In this document: positions 49,977 through 59,268 of the stretch, in pieces
Layout of the letters: the number at the start of each line of letters is the position of its first letter
Position numbering within the stretch: position 1 is the first letter of the stretch
Source of the DNA: Acidobacteriota bacterium
GTDB taxonomy: Bacteria > Acidobacteriota > Blastocatellia > UBA7656
Direction: 5' to 3'
Assembly (NCBI GenBank): GCA_038040445.1
Contig: JBBPIG010000028.1
Span: forward strand, 1 to 64,000
Length of the DNA: 64,000 nt
The notes under the pieces: model-generated
What the model saw: the letters and a program-made list of their open reading frames with translations, nothing else
Databases searched by the model: none
Told to the model about the DNA's origin: nothing
Position numbers and translations under genes: made by a program

Positions 49977-51332
49977 ATGAAAAGACTGGCGATGATTGCC
50001 GCATTCGCGCTGATGTTTTCTGGCTTCCGGGCATGGCCCACCGCTTCGGGCACAACAACAGATTCGAGCTTTTCATCGACAGCAGAGCTTCAGACAAAGC
50101 AGGAGATGGACAGCCCGCGACTGGCCAGGTTGCGGAAAGAGCTTGAGACCGGAAGCCGCGATGCGCTTGAACAGTTCTGGAAAGAAGCCGCCTCTCAAGG
50201 CACTCCGCTTGTCGAACCCATTCAAGCCGATGATCGAAACGTGCTGGTGACTTTTCTCTGGCGGGCCAGAGAAGAAACGAGAAACGTTCTCGTTTTTGCC
50301 GGCCTAAACGGCGGCGGCATCGCGAAGAATCAAATGCGCCGCCTGCCGGACACCGACCTCTGGTATAAAACATACCGGTTGCCGCGCGATGCGCGCTTCA
50401 CATATCAGCTCTCGCCTAACGATTCGCTGGTGCCGATCGAAGACCTCGAAGAAAAGGACATCCCGGCGCGGGTTGCGACGTTCAGAATCGATCCGCTCAA
50501 CAAACGCGGCGGCTCAATCGCGGAGTTGCCTGGCGCGCCCCCGCAACTGTGGGGTGTGCGACAACCCGAAGTCCCGAAGGGCTCGGTGGAAAACGTGAAG
50601 CTAAAGAGCGAGATTCTCAAGAACGAACGTCGAGGCTGGGTCTACACGCCGCCCGGTTACACTCGCGACGGCAAGCCTTATGGATTGATCGTGATGTTCG
50701 ACGGGCCGATTTACACGCTGCTGGTTCCGACGCCGGCGATTCTGGACAATCTTCTGGCGAAGTCAAAGCTGCCGCCGATGGTTGCCGTCGTGCTCGACAA
50801 CCCGACTCCCTACTCTCGCGTCACCGAGTTTGCTTGCTATGAGCCGTACGCAGAGTTCATTGCCAAGGAAGCTATCCCGTGGGTGCGGGCACGCTACAAC
50901 GTCACCGCCGATCCAGGGCAGACGGTCGTGAGCGGCGTAAGCTTCGGCGGTCTGGCCGCAGTCTTCATCGGGTTTCGTCATCCGGAAATCTTCGGCAACG
51001 TGATATCCCAGTCTGGTTCGTTCTGGTGGAAGCCGGACAGTGAAAACGAGCCCGAGTGGTTAACTCGTCAGTTCGTCGCCAGCAAGAAGTTGCCGCTGCG
51101 GTTCTATCTCAGCGTTGGCGATTTTGAGAGGGGCCCGACGCCGAAGGGCGGTGCTGACATGGTGACTGTGAACCGGCATCTGCGCGATATCTTGAGGGCG
51201 AAAGGCTACGAGGTCGGCTACGGAGAATGCAATTGCGGACATGATTTTCTGAACTGGCGCGGGATGCTGCCGGATGCGTTGATGGCGGTGTTGGGCGGTA
51301 GCTTGAATCAGAAGACTGAAAGCAAGAAATAA
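49977..51332 (+). CDS. Exported esterase of the enterochelin-esterase type
   Basis: 451 residues. A signal peptide (MIAAFALMFSGFRAWPTASG) precedes an N-terminal Ig-like Fes_N domain (VTFLWRAREETRNVLVFAG, LPDTDLWYKTYRLPRDARF) and an alpha/beta-hydrolase domain: the nucleophile Ser in VVSGVSFGGLA and catalytic His in CGHDFLNWRG. Fes-type enzymes cleave tri-catechol siderophore esters. A periplasmic place makes other ester substrates possible, and no siderophore genes are near. Confidence 0.87.
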   Translation: MKRLAMIAAFALMFSGFRAWPTASGTTTDSSFSSTAELQTKQEMDSPRLARLRKELETGSRDALEQFWKEAASQGTPLVEPIQADDRNVLVTFLWRAREETRNVLVFAGLNGGGIAKNQMRRLPDTDLWYKTYRLPRDARFTYQLSPNDSLVPIEDLEEKDIPARVATFRIDPLNKRGGSIAELPGAPPQLWGVRQPEVPKGSVENVKLKSEILKNERRGWVYTPPGYTRDGKPYGLIVMFDGPIYTLLVPTPAILDNLLAKSKLPPMVAVVLDNPTPYSRVTEFACYEPYAEFIAKEAIPWVRARYNVTADPGQTVVSGVSFGGLAAVFIGFRHPEIFGNVISQSGSFWWKPDSENEPEWLTRQFVASKKLPLRFYLSVGDFERGPTPKGGADMVTVNRHLRDILRAKGYEVGYGECNCGHDFLNWRGMLPDALMAVLGGSLNQKTESKK

Positions 51333-51350
51333 TCCGGGCTCATCGTATTA

Positions 51351-51439
51351 AGTTTGTAGTCCCGCCTTCAGGCGGAAGTTTGTAGGGCGTCGGAGACATC
51401 GCAATTGCGAACTTCCGCCTGAAGGCGGTACTACAAACT
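51351..51439. repeat. 30-bp inverted repeat
   Basis: agtttgtagtcccgccttca... (51351-51380) pairs with 51410-51439 with one mismatch. Each arm holds its own ccgccttcaggcgg palindrome. It lies between two convergent genes and may terminate both. Confidence 0.85.
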
Positions 51440-51461
51440 TCTCGCGCTACGAACTTCTAAA

Positions 51462-52469
51462 TCACCGGTCAAACCGATGCTCGTACCCAGCGGGTTGAAC
51501 CGCTTCGAGTGAGCCCTCGCGTTCAAGCTGTAGTCCCCTGCCCGCTACGATCTCACCCACTGCGGTGATCTCTATGCCACACACGGTTGCCAGCTCGGCG
51601 GCTCGTTGCTGGTACTCGGGCCGAACGGCAAAAAGCAACTCGTATTCTTCGCCGCCGTTAAGCGCCAACCTCAGAGGATCAAGTCCCGGCTCCGCCGCCG
51701 CGACGGAGCGCACACACTCGGCAATCGGAATGGCCTCGGCATGAATGATCGCGCCGCAATCGCTCTCGTCGAGTACGTGCCACAGGTCAGTGCTAAGACC
51801 GTCGCTGATATCAATCATCGACGTCGCCAGTCTTGCCTCACCGAGTGCTCGGCCGAGCTTCAATCGAGGCTCGGGCGCAAGGTGCTTGAATATCGCCTGC
51901 TGCCTGGCATCACTTCGGTCTTTCAAATCTTCGAGCCTGAACCCGTCTTCGAGCAGCGACAGTCCCAGCGACGACGCGCCAAGCGAACCGCTGACATAGA
52001 TTCTGTCGCCGGTCTTTGCGCCTCGTCGGGTGACAGCTTGCCCACTTTCACACTCGCCGATCACACTTACGTCGATGAACAACGAGTCACGCGAGCTTGA
52101 TGTGTCGCCGCCTATGATCGAAACACCGCTGGCGTCTGCAAGTTCGAACAGACCAGCAAACAGTTCATCGATGAACTCGGAGGAACACTTGTGAGGAATC
52201 GCGATGCTTATCATCGCAAACCTCGGCAAGCCGCCCATCGCAGCTATATCGCTCAGGTTGACCGCCAGTGCTTTGCGGCCTAAGAGGCGCGGTGTAGTCC
52301 ACTCCGTGCGAAAGTGCACGCCCTCGACCATCAGGTCGCAGCACGCGATCAGGTCTCTTCCGCCGGGCAAGCTGACTACGGCCGCATCGTCGCCAATCCC
52401 CACCGCCACTTCATCGCCGACACCGGCCAGCCTTCTCAGTCGCGAGATGATTTCCGATTCGCTTGGCAT
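51462..52469 (-). CDS. thiL: Thiamine-monophosphate kinase
   Basis: 335 residues. The AIR-synthase-like fold shows VGIGDDAAVV at the N-terminus, CCDLMVEGVHF, GRKALAVNLSDIAAMGG, IIGGDTSSS and MIDISDGLSTDLWHV, all ThiL hallmarks. It phosphorylates thiamine phosphate to thiamine pyrophosphate using ATP. No other thi gene is in the window. Confidence 0.95.
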   Translation of the reverse strand: MPSESEIISRLRRLAGVGDEVAVGIGDDAAVVSLPGGRDLIACCDLMVEGVHFRTEWTTPRLLGRKALAVNLSDIAAMGGLPRFAMISIAIPHKCSSEFIDELFAGLFELADASGVSIIGGDTSSSRDSLFIDVSVIGECESGQAVTRRGAKTGDRIYVSGSLGASSLGLSLLEDGFRLEDLKDRSDARQQAIFKHLAPEPRLKLGRALGEARLATSMIDISDGLSTDLWHVLDESDCGAIIHAEAIPIAECVRSVAAAEPGLDPLRLALNGGEEYELLFAVRPEYQQRAAELATVCGIEITAVGEIVAGRGLQLEREGSLEAVQPAGYEHRFDR

Positions 52470-52560
52470 GTCCTACAATTCTATAGCAAACTCGCCGGAC
52501 CGTATTGTAGAATGACCTCGCCCAGCCTCCTCATTGATTCTCAACGAAAGAAAACTTCGG

Positions 52561-53259
52561 ATGGAGTTCAACAAGACTGACGCGGCGATCCCCGCTAGCC
52601 CGACTAGCGCGGAAGCAACCTCAACTGTCGCGGGCGAGATAGACCTTTACGAGGAACTGAAGGCCTTCGAAGAGTTAACGTCCGCGGAGCAAAGGCGCTT
52701 GGTGGAACGTCTCCAGAATGCGGCTGCTGCGGAAGAGGTCTCCCAATCTCTCCCTGCCGAACCGGTCCTCACTCAACCGCCGATGCCCGAAGCCGCCGAC
52801 GGAGCGCCTGCACGTCGCGCGGTAGAATCTGTGTCCGTCTACCAAGGTTCTAATGAGCCCGTTGCCGAACCGGTGCTCACTCAACTGCCAGTGCTCGAAG
52901 CCGCCGATTCAGCGCCCGCCCGTCGCGCGGTAGAATCTGTGTCCGTCTATCAAGGCTCTAAAGAGCCCGTCGAAGCTCATCTGCGACCCTTCGAGATATC
53001 CTACGCCAGCGGTCCACTCACCGAGATGAGTCCGCTGCTTCTCTTCATCGGCGCCTTATCGAGAGGCGTCTGTCTCGCCTGTGGCGCCGAGTCGGGAGTC
53101 GATGACTTGTTCTGCATAACTTGCGGAGTCTTCATCGACGAAGTCGACTCGACTCAACGACCGACGCAACCACTCAACCCAACCTGCTCGGATTGTAATT
53201 TGCGAATCGTGGCCGGTGAAATATTCTGTCCCGGGTGCGGGTCCGTACTCCCCGGGTAA
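52561..53259 (+). CDS. Zinc-ribbon protein with an internal tandem duplication
   Basis: 232 residues from ATG 52561. An N-terminal helix (IDLYEELKAFEELTSAEQRR) is followed by two adjacent 36-residue copies (AEPVLTQPPMPEAADGAPAR..., then AEPVLTQLPVLEAADSAPAR...) and a C-terminal double zinc ribbon: CLACGAESGVDDLFCITCG and CSDCNLRIVAGEIFCPGCG. Function unknown. The duplication of 108 bases keeps the frame and looks recent. Confidence 0.8.
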   Translation: MEFNKTDAAIPASPTSAEATSTVAGEIDLYEELKAFEELTSAEQRRLVERLQNAAAAEEVSQSLPAEPVLTQPPMPEAADGAPARRAVESVSVYQGSNEPVAEPVLTQLPVLEAADSAPARRAVESVSVYQGSKEPVEAHLRPFEISYASGPLTEMSPLLLFIGALSRGVCLACGAESGVDDLFCITCGVFIDEVDSTQRPTQPLNPTCSDCNLRIVAGEIFCPGCGSVLPG

Positions 53260-53285
53260 ACGCCAACGCAATCCTGGCGAAACGG

Positions 53286-53645
53286 CTAACTCGCAAAGCC
53301 GTCAATCGCGGCACGGAGCGCATCGATTGCGAGAGCCGCACAATGGGCCTTGGCGGGCGGCAGATGACCCAGCGCATCTGCGACGTCTTTTCTAGTGAGC
53401 GATCCAATCTCTTCAACAGACTTTCCGATGATCATTTCAGTCAGCACTGACGCGGCAGCAATCGTCGGAGGACAGCCGGACGCCTTGACCTTTGCTTCAA
53501 TGAGCCGGCGGCCCTCGAGCCGAATAGTCAGCCTGATTCGGTCAAGGCAGACTTCATTGGTTACATCGCCGACGCCTGAGGGGTTTTCGAGCTCGCCGAC
53601 GTTGCGGGGGTTTGCGATGTGCTCGGCGATTTGGGGGCTGTACAT
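53286..53645 (-). CDS. IscU/NifU-like scaffold protein
   Basis: 119 residues: MYSPQIAEHIANPRNVGELE, then Cys in NEVCLDRIRL, Cys in KASGCPPTIAAASVLTEM and Cys in AKAHCAALAIDAL. The three scaffold cysteines of IscU are kept, but the PACGD and FGCGSA motifs are altered, unlike the canonical IscU at 59269. Last gene of the ISC-linked run, beyond a second cysteine desulfurase. It may serve as a specialised scaffold. Confidence 0.83.
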   Translation of the reverse strand: MYSPQIAEHIANPRNVGELENPSGVGDVTNEVCLDRIRLTIRLEGRRLIEAKVKASGCPPTIAAASVLTEMIIGKSVEEIGSLTRKDVADALGHLPPAKAHCAALAIDALRAAIDGFAS

Positions 53646-53689
53646 CTTCGTTGCCTTCGACTATGAATCTCAGATCGGTTACACGGCGT

Positions 53690-53977
53690 TCACGGTTCCA
53701 GCGAGGGCGCGATCTTCTCGGCCGCTTCTTTTGAAGTCAAAACCGGAAACACCTCGAAGTCCACGATGTCACTCCAATTTGCCATCCATTGATCGAGAAG
53801 CGTCCGGTCTGCCGTCTCCATAAGTTGGTAGGCGCGCTCTAGGTTTTCATCAACCCAACTGGACACGTACACCAACCCCTGCGGAGCCATCCGGCCACGG
53901 TCACGAAACCGCTGATAGACCGGCACAGCGTCCTTGTTCTTGAAGTGCTCGACGACCATGTACAAGGTATTAGCCAA
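53690..53977 (-). CDS. DUF3303 protein
   Basis: 95 residues: MVVEHFKNKDAVPVYQRFRD, QGLVYVSSWVDENLERAYQL, LLDQWMANWSDIVDFEVFPV. This pattern is DUF3303, a small dimeric alpha-beta-barrel family of unknown role. It lies between the second cysteine desulfurase and the IscU-like gene on the same strand. Confidence 0.85.
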   Translation of the reverse strand: MANTLYMVVEHFKNKDAVPVYQRFRDRGRMAPQGLVYVSSWVDENLERAYQLMETADRTLLDQWMANWSDIVDFEVFPVLTSKEAAEKIAPSLEP

Positions 53978-54024
53978 CGATCTCGTAATCCTTCGTGCGT
54001 GGGTTTAGTTGGTCCTAGTAAGAT

Positions 54025-55224
54025 CTACGAGAGAGCCAGCTTCGTCGCTTCCGCTTCATCAGCCGGGATCATCTCGCGAAGCCGAACCACGGTTTCCGCG
54101 AGGACAGAAACCGCGTATTCGATCTCTTCTCGCGTAGTATAAGCCCCCAGGCTGAAGCGCAAGCTCCCGCGTACTTCATCGCGGGTGAGCCCAAGCGCCT
54201 GCAGTACGTGGCTTGGCTCGAGCGACCCTGAAGCGCACGCTGAGCCAGTTGATACCGCGATACCTCTTAGATCAAGCGCGATCAGCAAGCTCTCACCATC
54301 AATACCATCAATGCTCATGTTCGAGATATTGGGCACGCGCTGTTGTCTATCACCATTCACTCGGACATCTGGGAAACGGAAAATCACGTCCTGCTCGAGG
54401 TGATCCCTCAGCTCGAGCATTCGGCTTACGCGTTCGTCGAGGTGCATGCGTGCAAGCTCAGCCGCCTTTCCGAGACCGACGATCCCCGGCACGTTCTCCG
54501 TACCAGCTCTTCGGTCACGCTCGTGATGACCGCCGTGAAGCAGCTTCGCCAGGCGTGTTCCCTTTCGAACGTACAGAGCGCCGATACCCTTCGGCCCGTG
54601 AATCTTGTGGCCCGACAACGACAGCAGATCAACTCCGAGTCTCTTAACGTCGACCGGGATCTTGCCGACTGCTTGAACCGCATCGGTGTGAAGATGTAGA
54701 TGATCCAGTCCCCGGGTTCGAGCTTCGGCGACCACGGCGGCGATCTCCCCGATGGGCTGAATCGTTCCCGTCTCGTTGTTGGCGAGCATCACTGAAATCA
54801 GAATCGTGTCGTCGCTGATTGCCTGGCGCATATCGTCAATGCTGACGATCCCGCTTCGAGATACTGGGAGATAAGTGACTCGATAACCGGCCGCTTCGAG
54901 GGCTTCGCACGTTGCGAGCACCGCCGGATGTTCGACCGTAGTCGTAATGATGTGCCGGCCGTATTCTCGATGGGCGTCGGCTATTCCTCGCACCGCGAGG
55001 TTGTCTGCTTCGGTTCCGCCTGATACGAAAACCACTTCGGCAGGAGCAGCGTTGATGAGAGAGGCGACTTCACGGCGGGCCTTTTCGACGGCGGCCTTCG
55101 CGCGCTGCCCGAAAGAGTGCACGGACTGCGCGTTGCCCATCTCTTGTGAGAAATAAGGCAGCATCGCTTCAATGACCTCGGGCGCCATTGCCGTCGTCGC
55201 GCTATTGTCGAGGTAGACCTTCAT
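54025..55224 (-). CDS. nifS: Cysteine desulfurase, second (NifS-like)
   Basis: 399 residues. PLP fold with SGGTEADNLAVRG, TTTVEHPAV, HTDAVQAVGKIP, the PLP lysine in SLSGHKIHGPKG, HHERDRRAGTENVPGIVG and the catalytic Cys in STGSACASGSLEPS. This group (class I) transfers sulfur from cysteine to scaffolds or thiolation enzymes. It is clearly distinct from IscS at 59728. The neighbouring IscU-like protein may be its partner. Confidence 0.93.
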   Translation of the reverse strand: MKVYLDNSATTAMAPEVIEAMLPYFSQEMGNAQSVHSFGQRAKAAVEKARREVASLINAAPAEVVFVSGGTEADNLAVRGIADAHREYGRHIITTTVEHPAVLATCEALEAAGYRVTYLPVSRSGIVSIDDMRQAISDDTILISVMLANNETGTIQPIGEIAAVVAEARTRGLDHLHLHTDAVQAVGKIPVDVKRLGVDLLSLSGHKIHGPKGIGALYVRKGTRLAKLLHGGHHERDRRAGTENVPGIVGLGKAAELARMHLDERVSRMLELRDHLEQDVIFRFPDVRVNGDRQQRVPNISNMSIDGIDGESLLIALDLRGIAVSTGSACASGSLEPSHVLQALGLTRDEVRGSLRFSLGAYTTREEIEYAVSVLAETVVRLREMIPADEAEATKLALS

Positions 55225-55231
55225 AACTTCA

Positions 55232-55283
55232 GGGTTCAGAGTTCCGGGTTCGTGGTTCAGGGTTTACCCGGAACTCTGAACCC
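55232..55283. repeat. Perfect 18-bp inverted repeat between nifS and iscX
   Basis: gggttcagagttccgggt (55232-55249) and its exact complement (55266-55283). Same repeat family as 45725-45855. Inside the operon, it may attenuate expression of the distal genes. Confidence 0.88.
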
Positions 55284-55305
55284 TGAACCCGGAACCGGCT
55301 TGCTG

Positions 55306-55521
55306 CTATCCATGCTCCTCCTGCCACTCTTCGTACCAGACCATCTGAATCGCTTCGAGTTTCTTCTCGTTGGACTCCTTGGCATCGCCGGCGAAACCCT
55401 GCAGTTCCATCACCCATCGGTGCAAGTCCGTGAAGCGCACGGTGAGCGGATCAACATCCGGGTGAGCTTCCAGCAGCCTGATGGCGATTTCTTCGGTGTC
55501 GGTCCAATTCACTTCGGGCAT
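55306..55521 (-). CDS. iscX: Fe-S assembly protein IscX
   Basis: 71 residues: VNWTDTEEIAIRLLEAHPDV, DPLTVRFTDLHRWVMELQGF and a C-terminal LEAIQMVWYEEWQEE. This is the IscX/YfhJ signature and normal length. It binds IscS and iron and tunes sulfur transfer to IscU. It usually follows fdx; here a zinc ribbon gene lies between. Confidence 0.94.
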   Translation of the reverse strand: MPEVNWTDTEEIAIRLLEAHPDVDPLTVRFTDLHRWVMELQGFAGDAKESNEKKLEAIQMVWYEEWQEEHG

Positions 55522-55567
55522 CGTTCCTCCACAATGAATTCGGTCAATCGCGAAATGGCTTCAAGCC

Positions 55568-55786
55568 TCAGTTTCCGGCACCGTCGGTCGTCGCCGCTTC
55601 GCCGCCGGAGTCTTCATCGGTCACTTCGAGCTCCTCGCTGCGAACGAACGAATGACAGACTTCGCATTGGTAGTTCTTCGTCATGATCTTCTTAACCGCA
55701 CCTTCAGAGTCAGCCTGCTCCCTCACCGCAGTCGAGAGCAGCAGATTCTGAGGCGATTTGCATTTCGGACAGAATTCTATACTCAT
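55568..55786 (-). CDS. Zinc-ribbon protein in the ISC operon
   Basis: 72 residues from ATG 55786. Two CxxC pairs: FCPKCKSPQNLLLST and YQCEVCHSFVRSEE, joined by a basic linker, with an acidic tail. Possibly a small regulator or chaperone for cluster assembly; not a standard ISC protein. Confidence 0.78.
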   Translation of the reverse strand: MSIEFCPKCKSPQNLLLSTAVREQADSEGAVKKIMTKNYQCEVCHSFVRSEELEVTDEDSGGEAATTDGAGN

Positions 55787-55813
55787 AATGCTCCTGGTCG
55801 TCGTTGTCACGCG

Positions 55814-56227
55814 TTAGTGACGAAGGAATTCAAGCGTGTCCGGAATCTCAACCGTCACGTCGCCGGTGACCACGCACTGGCAGCCAAGCCTCGAATGCAG
55901 CGTCAAGCCGTCGGCCATGTAGAGCCGGTCCTCTTCGTCTTCGTCCATCTCCGTCAAATTCTCTTCGCCCTGTTTGACTATCACGTGGCAGGTTGTACAC
56001 GCGCAGTTTCCGCCGCATGAGTGCTCCAGGTTAACGCCGCAGTTCAGCGCGATGTCCAGCAGCGACCCTTCCTTGCCGTGCTCGTGATAGGGCGTCACCC
56101 CCGGCTCGTACTCGACGGTCACCGGCTCGGTGTTCGAGCGCCGGAACGTGACCTTGCATGTCTTCCTGTCAGTCTCCGCTTTCTCTTCTTCGACGATGAC
56201 GCTACCGATTCCTTCTCTCGCTTCCAT
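55814..56227 (-). CDS. fdx: ISC-type [2Fe-2S] ferredoxin
   Basis: 137 residues. The cluster ligands are in LEHSCGGNCACTTCHVIV (C-x5-C-x2-C) and GCQC after LHSRL. Adrenodoxin-like fold. An N-terminal extension of about 30 residues is longer than in E. coli Fdx. It supplies electrons to cluster assembly on IscU. Its start is 3 bases from the hscA stop. Confidence 0.93.
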   Translation of the reverse strand: MEAREGIGSVIVEEEKAETDRKTCKVTFRRSNTEPVTVEYEPGVTPYHEHGKEGSLLDIALNCGVNLEHSCGGNCACTTCHVIVKQGEENLTEMDEDEEDRLYMADGLTLHSRLGCQCVVTGDVTVEIPDTLEFLRH

Positions 56228-56229
56228 GT

Positions 56230-58110
56230 TTAGCCTTCCGCAACTTCCGATACCTTGCGGTCTTTGAGCGCTGTCAGCAGCGCGGTGTCCATAATGACCT
56301 CCGCCAAATGATGCGAAGCGTCGTCCAGGCCTTTGATCTTTTCGCGTATCAATTGATAGTCCTCGCCGCCGACAGCCTGGCGAAGATCATCGAGAGCGCG
56401 CCGAATTCCCGTACGCTCGTCGTCATCGATCAACCCTTGTGCGTGCTCCGCCAGCGCTTTCTCCGCGGCGCGCATTACGGTCTCGGCTTCGTTGCGAGCT
56501 TCGATGAGTTGACGTTTGCGAATGTCCTCTTCGGCGAATTCGAACGAGTCGATCAACATCTTCTCGATCTGCTCATCGGTCAACCCGTACGAAGGCTTGA
56601 CCTCGATCGAATGCTCTTGACCGGTTCGCAAATCGCGCGCGCTGACGGTCAAAATGCCGTTGGCGTCGATCAAGAACCTCACCTCGATTCGAGGGAACCC
56701 GGCGGGCTGGGGCGGTATGCCCTTCAGAGTGAACTTCGCGAGACTCCGGCAATCTTCGACCAACTCGCGTTCACCCTGAAGAACGTGAACGTCGATGCCG
56801 GTTTGATTGTCGACCCACGTGGTGAACATCTCCGCTGCCGAAGCGGGGATCGTCGAGTTGCGATTGATTATCTTGGCCACGACCCCACCCATCGTCTCGA
56901 TTCCGAGGCTCAGCGGAGTGACGTCGAGCAAGAGCAAGTCTCTTCGCCCGCCTGCAAGCACATCGGCTTGAATGGCGGCGCCGAGCGCGACGACCTCGTC
57001 CGGATTTAGCTCGATGTGTGGCTCGCGCTTGAACAGTTCTTTCACTCTGCTGCGGACCAGCGGAATGCGCGTCGAGCCGCCTACCATCACGACTTCATCG
57101 ATCTGCTCGGGAACGAGGTCGGCGTCTTTCAGCGCTTGCTTGCAGGGGCCAATCGTGCGCTCGGCCAGTTCAGCGATCAGCCCGTCGAATTCATGGCGCG
57201 CCAACTCGCGCCGATATGGTCCGTGCTCAGCTCCCAGATCGATCTCGATCAGCGCGCTGTCAGATTCCGAAAGGTCGTGCTTTGCCTTGATGACGGCTTT
57301 TCGGATCGCCTGAAATACGGCCGGATCGAGTGCGACGCCCTTGCCCGCGCCGCGTTCGAGTTCATCGATGACCAGTGTGATGATCCGATTGTCCAGGTCG
57401 TCGCCCCCTAGATGCGTGTCGCCGTTAGTCGAGAGCACCTCGAAGATACCGTCTTTGAGCTTCAGTATCGATATATCGAATGTGCCGCCGCCAAGATCAT
57501 AAACGGCGACGATGGCCTCGTCCTTCTTGTCGATGCCGTACGCAAGCGAAGCCGCCGTGGGCTCATTGACGATCCGCAGCACTTCAAGCCCGGCCAGATG
57601 GCCCGCGTCTTTTGTAGCCTGCCGCTGAGCGTCGTTGAAATAAGCCGGAACCGTTATGACTGCCTGAGAAACTTCCTCGCCGAAGAACTGCGAAGCACTC
57701 TTTTTAAGATCGCGAAGTATGAATGCGGAAATCTCGGGCGGGGTGAAGACGCGGTCGCCCATCTGGAACCCAATCACTTGCTCGCTGCCCGCTGCAATCT
57801 GAAACGGAACGAGGCTGAGATCTTCCTGAACGTCTGCGCTGCCCTTTCCCATGAATCGCTTTACAGAATAGATCGCCTTGCGCGGTTCGGTGATGAGCCG
57901 ATCGCGAGCTTCCTCTCCAACAAGCAAGCGGTCTTGCTCGTGGTCGTAATAAACAATCGACGGCACGAGCCCGTTGCCCGATTCGTCGCGAATAACCTCG
58001 GGACCGTGGTCGCTCATATAAGCGACGAGGCTATTGGTGGTGCCGAGGTCTATGCCGACTACGCGAGCAGACTTCGGGCGGCCGCTCAAGCTGAGTTCAA
58101 TGACCGGCAT
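56230..58110 (-). CDS. hscA: Fe-S cluster Hsp70 chaperone HscA
   Basis: 626 residues. [16 protein letters not shown] opens the ATPase domain, followed by [34 protein letters not shown] and [14 protein letters not shown]; the substrate domain includes [17 protein letters not shown]. Length and the position after hscB identify HscA rather than DnaK. It transfers clusters from IscU together with HscB. Gap to hscB is three bases. Confidence 0.95.
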   Translation of the reverse strand: MPVIELSLSGRPKSARVVGIDLGTTNSLVAYMSDHGPEVIRDESGNGLVPSIVYYDHEQDRLLVGEEARDRLITEPRKAIYSVKRFMGKGSADVQEDLSLVPFQIAAGSEQVIGFQMGDRVFTPPEISAFILRDLKKSASQFFGEEVSQAVITVPAYFNDAQRQATKDAGHLAGLEVLRIVNEPTAASLAYGIDKKDEAIVAVYDLGGGTFDISILKLKDGIFEVLSTNGDTHLGGDDLDNRIITLVIDELERGAGKGVALDPAVFQAIRKAVIKAKHDLSESDSALIEIDLGAEHGPYRRELARHEFDGLIAELAERTIGPCKQALKDADLVPEQIDEVVMVGGSTRIPLVRSRVKELFKREPHIELNPDEVVALGAAIQADVLAGGRRDLLLLDVTPLSLGIETMGGVVAKIINRNSTIPASAAEMFTTWVDNQTGIDVHVLQGERELVEDCRSLAKFTLKGIPPQPAGFPRIEVRFLIDANGILTVSARDLRTGQEHSIEVKPSYGLTDEQIEKMLIDSFEFAEEDIRKRQLIEARNEAETVMRAAEKALAEHAQGLIDDDERTGIRRALDDLRQAVGGEDYQLIREKIKGLDDASHHLAEVIMDTALLTALKDRKVSEVAEG

Positions 58111-58113
58111 TAA

Positions 58114-58800
58114 TCAGAGTTCCTCCTGGATGCTATCAGCGAGATGACGAACGTATGATCGGTGTGAGAGCAACTCACTCATTCGATCGAGCAAAGGCTT
58201 TTTCTCGTCTGTCGCAGCGCTTCGATCCAAGGCGGAATCCCAGTCCTCAAACAGCGCGAGAAGCCGTTTGTCGATGCCGGCTAACTTTTCTCGCAAACCC
58301 GCGAGCGCATCTTCGAGCGCCGATCGGGCTTCAGCGACTTCCTCTTCATCGCCCATCCTTTTCGCAGCCTTCAACTCTTCAATCTGCATGTTCAATTCGA
58401 AGACTTCTTCTAACAAATCAGGCGGCGCTTTCTTCTCAGCTTCCTTGTAGCCCTCAAGCGTCAGCAGATACGTGACGCGCGCGACCTTATCGCGCAATGT
58501 GCGATACGCATCGTTTAGCATCGACGAGCGCTCCATACTGGCTTGCCGTTCAGGTTCGCTCGCGCTCATGAAGTAGTCAGGATGAAACTGCCGGCTAAAC
58601 GCATAGAACGACTTTTCGAGTTCGGATTCATCGATGCGCAGCTTTCTAGGCAAACCGAAGAAGCTGAAATGACCCGAGCCCTCGACGGCTGCTTGAATCT
58701 TTCCGCACTCGGAGCAAAAGTGCGCCCCGGCGGATTGAGCGCCGCAATGCAGGCAGACGGTCTGAGAAACTCTTTCGGTGTTGATTGCAGCTTCAGCCAT
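58114..58800 (-). CDS. hscB: Fe-S J-protein HscB with N-terminal zinc ribbon
   Basis: 228 residues. The J-domain contains FSFFGLPRKLRIDESELEKS and the HPD motif in QFHPDYFMSAS. A helical IscU-binding domain follows (LLEEVFELNMQIEEL). Ahead of the J-domain is a C-x2-C, C-x2-C ribbon (CLHCGAQSAGAHFCSECG), as in human HSC20, whereas E. coli HscB has none. It delivers IscU to HscA. Confidence 0.93.
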   Translation of the reverse strand: MAEAAINTERVSQTVCLHCGAQSAGAHFCSECGKIQAAVEGSGHFSFFGLPRKLRIDESELEKSFYAFSRQFHPDYFMSASEPERQASMERSSMLNDAYRTLRDKVARVTYLLTLEGYKEAEKKAPPDLLEEVFELNMQIEELKAAKRMGDEEEVAEARSALEDALAGLREKLAGIDKRLLALFEDWDSALDRSAATDEKKPLLDRMSELLSHRSYVRHLADSIQEEL

Positions 58801-58936
58801 TCAGCTTTTGCGTCTTCGCGTTCTTTGCGTCTTGGCGCTAACTTCCCTCGCCAACAAAAAAAATGGTTGAGTCGCAACGGCGCCCAACCATCAATCTCTT
58901 CCAGAATTGGTGTTCCAGCCGGAGGGCCTGCCTATC

Positions 58937-59263
58937 TCAAACCGCAAACGATTCGCCGCAGCCGCACGTGCCCGAAGACTTGGGATTGAGGAAGGTGAAA
59001 CCTCTTTGCATCAACCCCTCTTCCTTGTAATCAAGCGTCGAGCCGTCAAGGAACAAAAAGCTCTTCAGATCGACGAAGACCTTCACGCCGTCCTTCTCGA
59101 AGACTTGGTCACCAGGCCGCTCTTCGGTATCGATCGCCAGATTGTAGCTCATCCCCGAACAACCGCCGCCCTTCACGCCAACCCTCAGCCCGCCCTCGGC
59201 GATTCCCTGGTCGTGCATGATCTCGCGGACCTTCTCAACAGCTTTTGAAGTCAGTTCAATCAT
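58937..59263 (-). CDS. iscA: A-type Fe-S carrier IscA
   Basis: 108 residues from ATG 59263 (an in-frame GTG at 59272 overlaps the iscU stop). The three Cys of the family are present: GGGCSGMSY and the C-terminal GTCGCGESF. It carries 2Fe-2S/4Fe-4S clusters from IscU to targets. It follows iscU directly and is 136 bases from hscB; that gap shows no gene. Confidence 0.94.
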   Translation of the reverse strand: MIELTSKAVEKVREIMHDQGIAEGGLRVGVKGGGCSGMSYNLAIDTEERPGDQVFEKDGVKVFVDLKSFLFLDGSTLDYKEEGLMQRGFTFLNPKSSGTCGCGESFAV

Positions 59264-59268
59264 ATCTC

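Noticed and set aside
57412-58113. 233-residue plus-strand ORF
   Set aside because: It is the antisense of the hscA ATPase domain, whose motifs are unambiguous.
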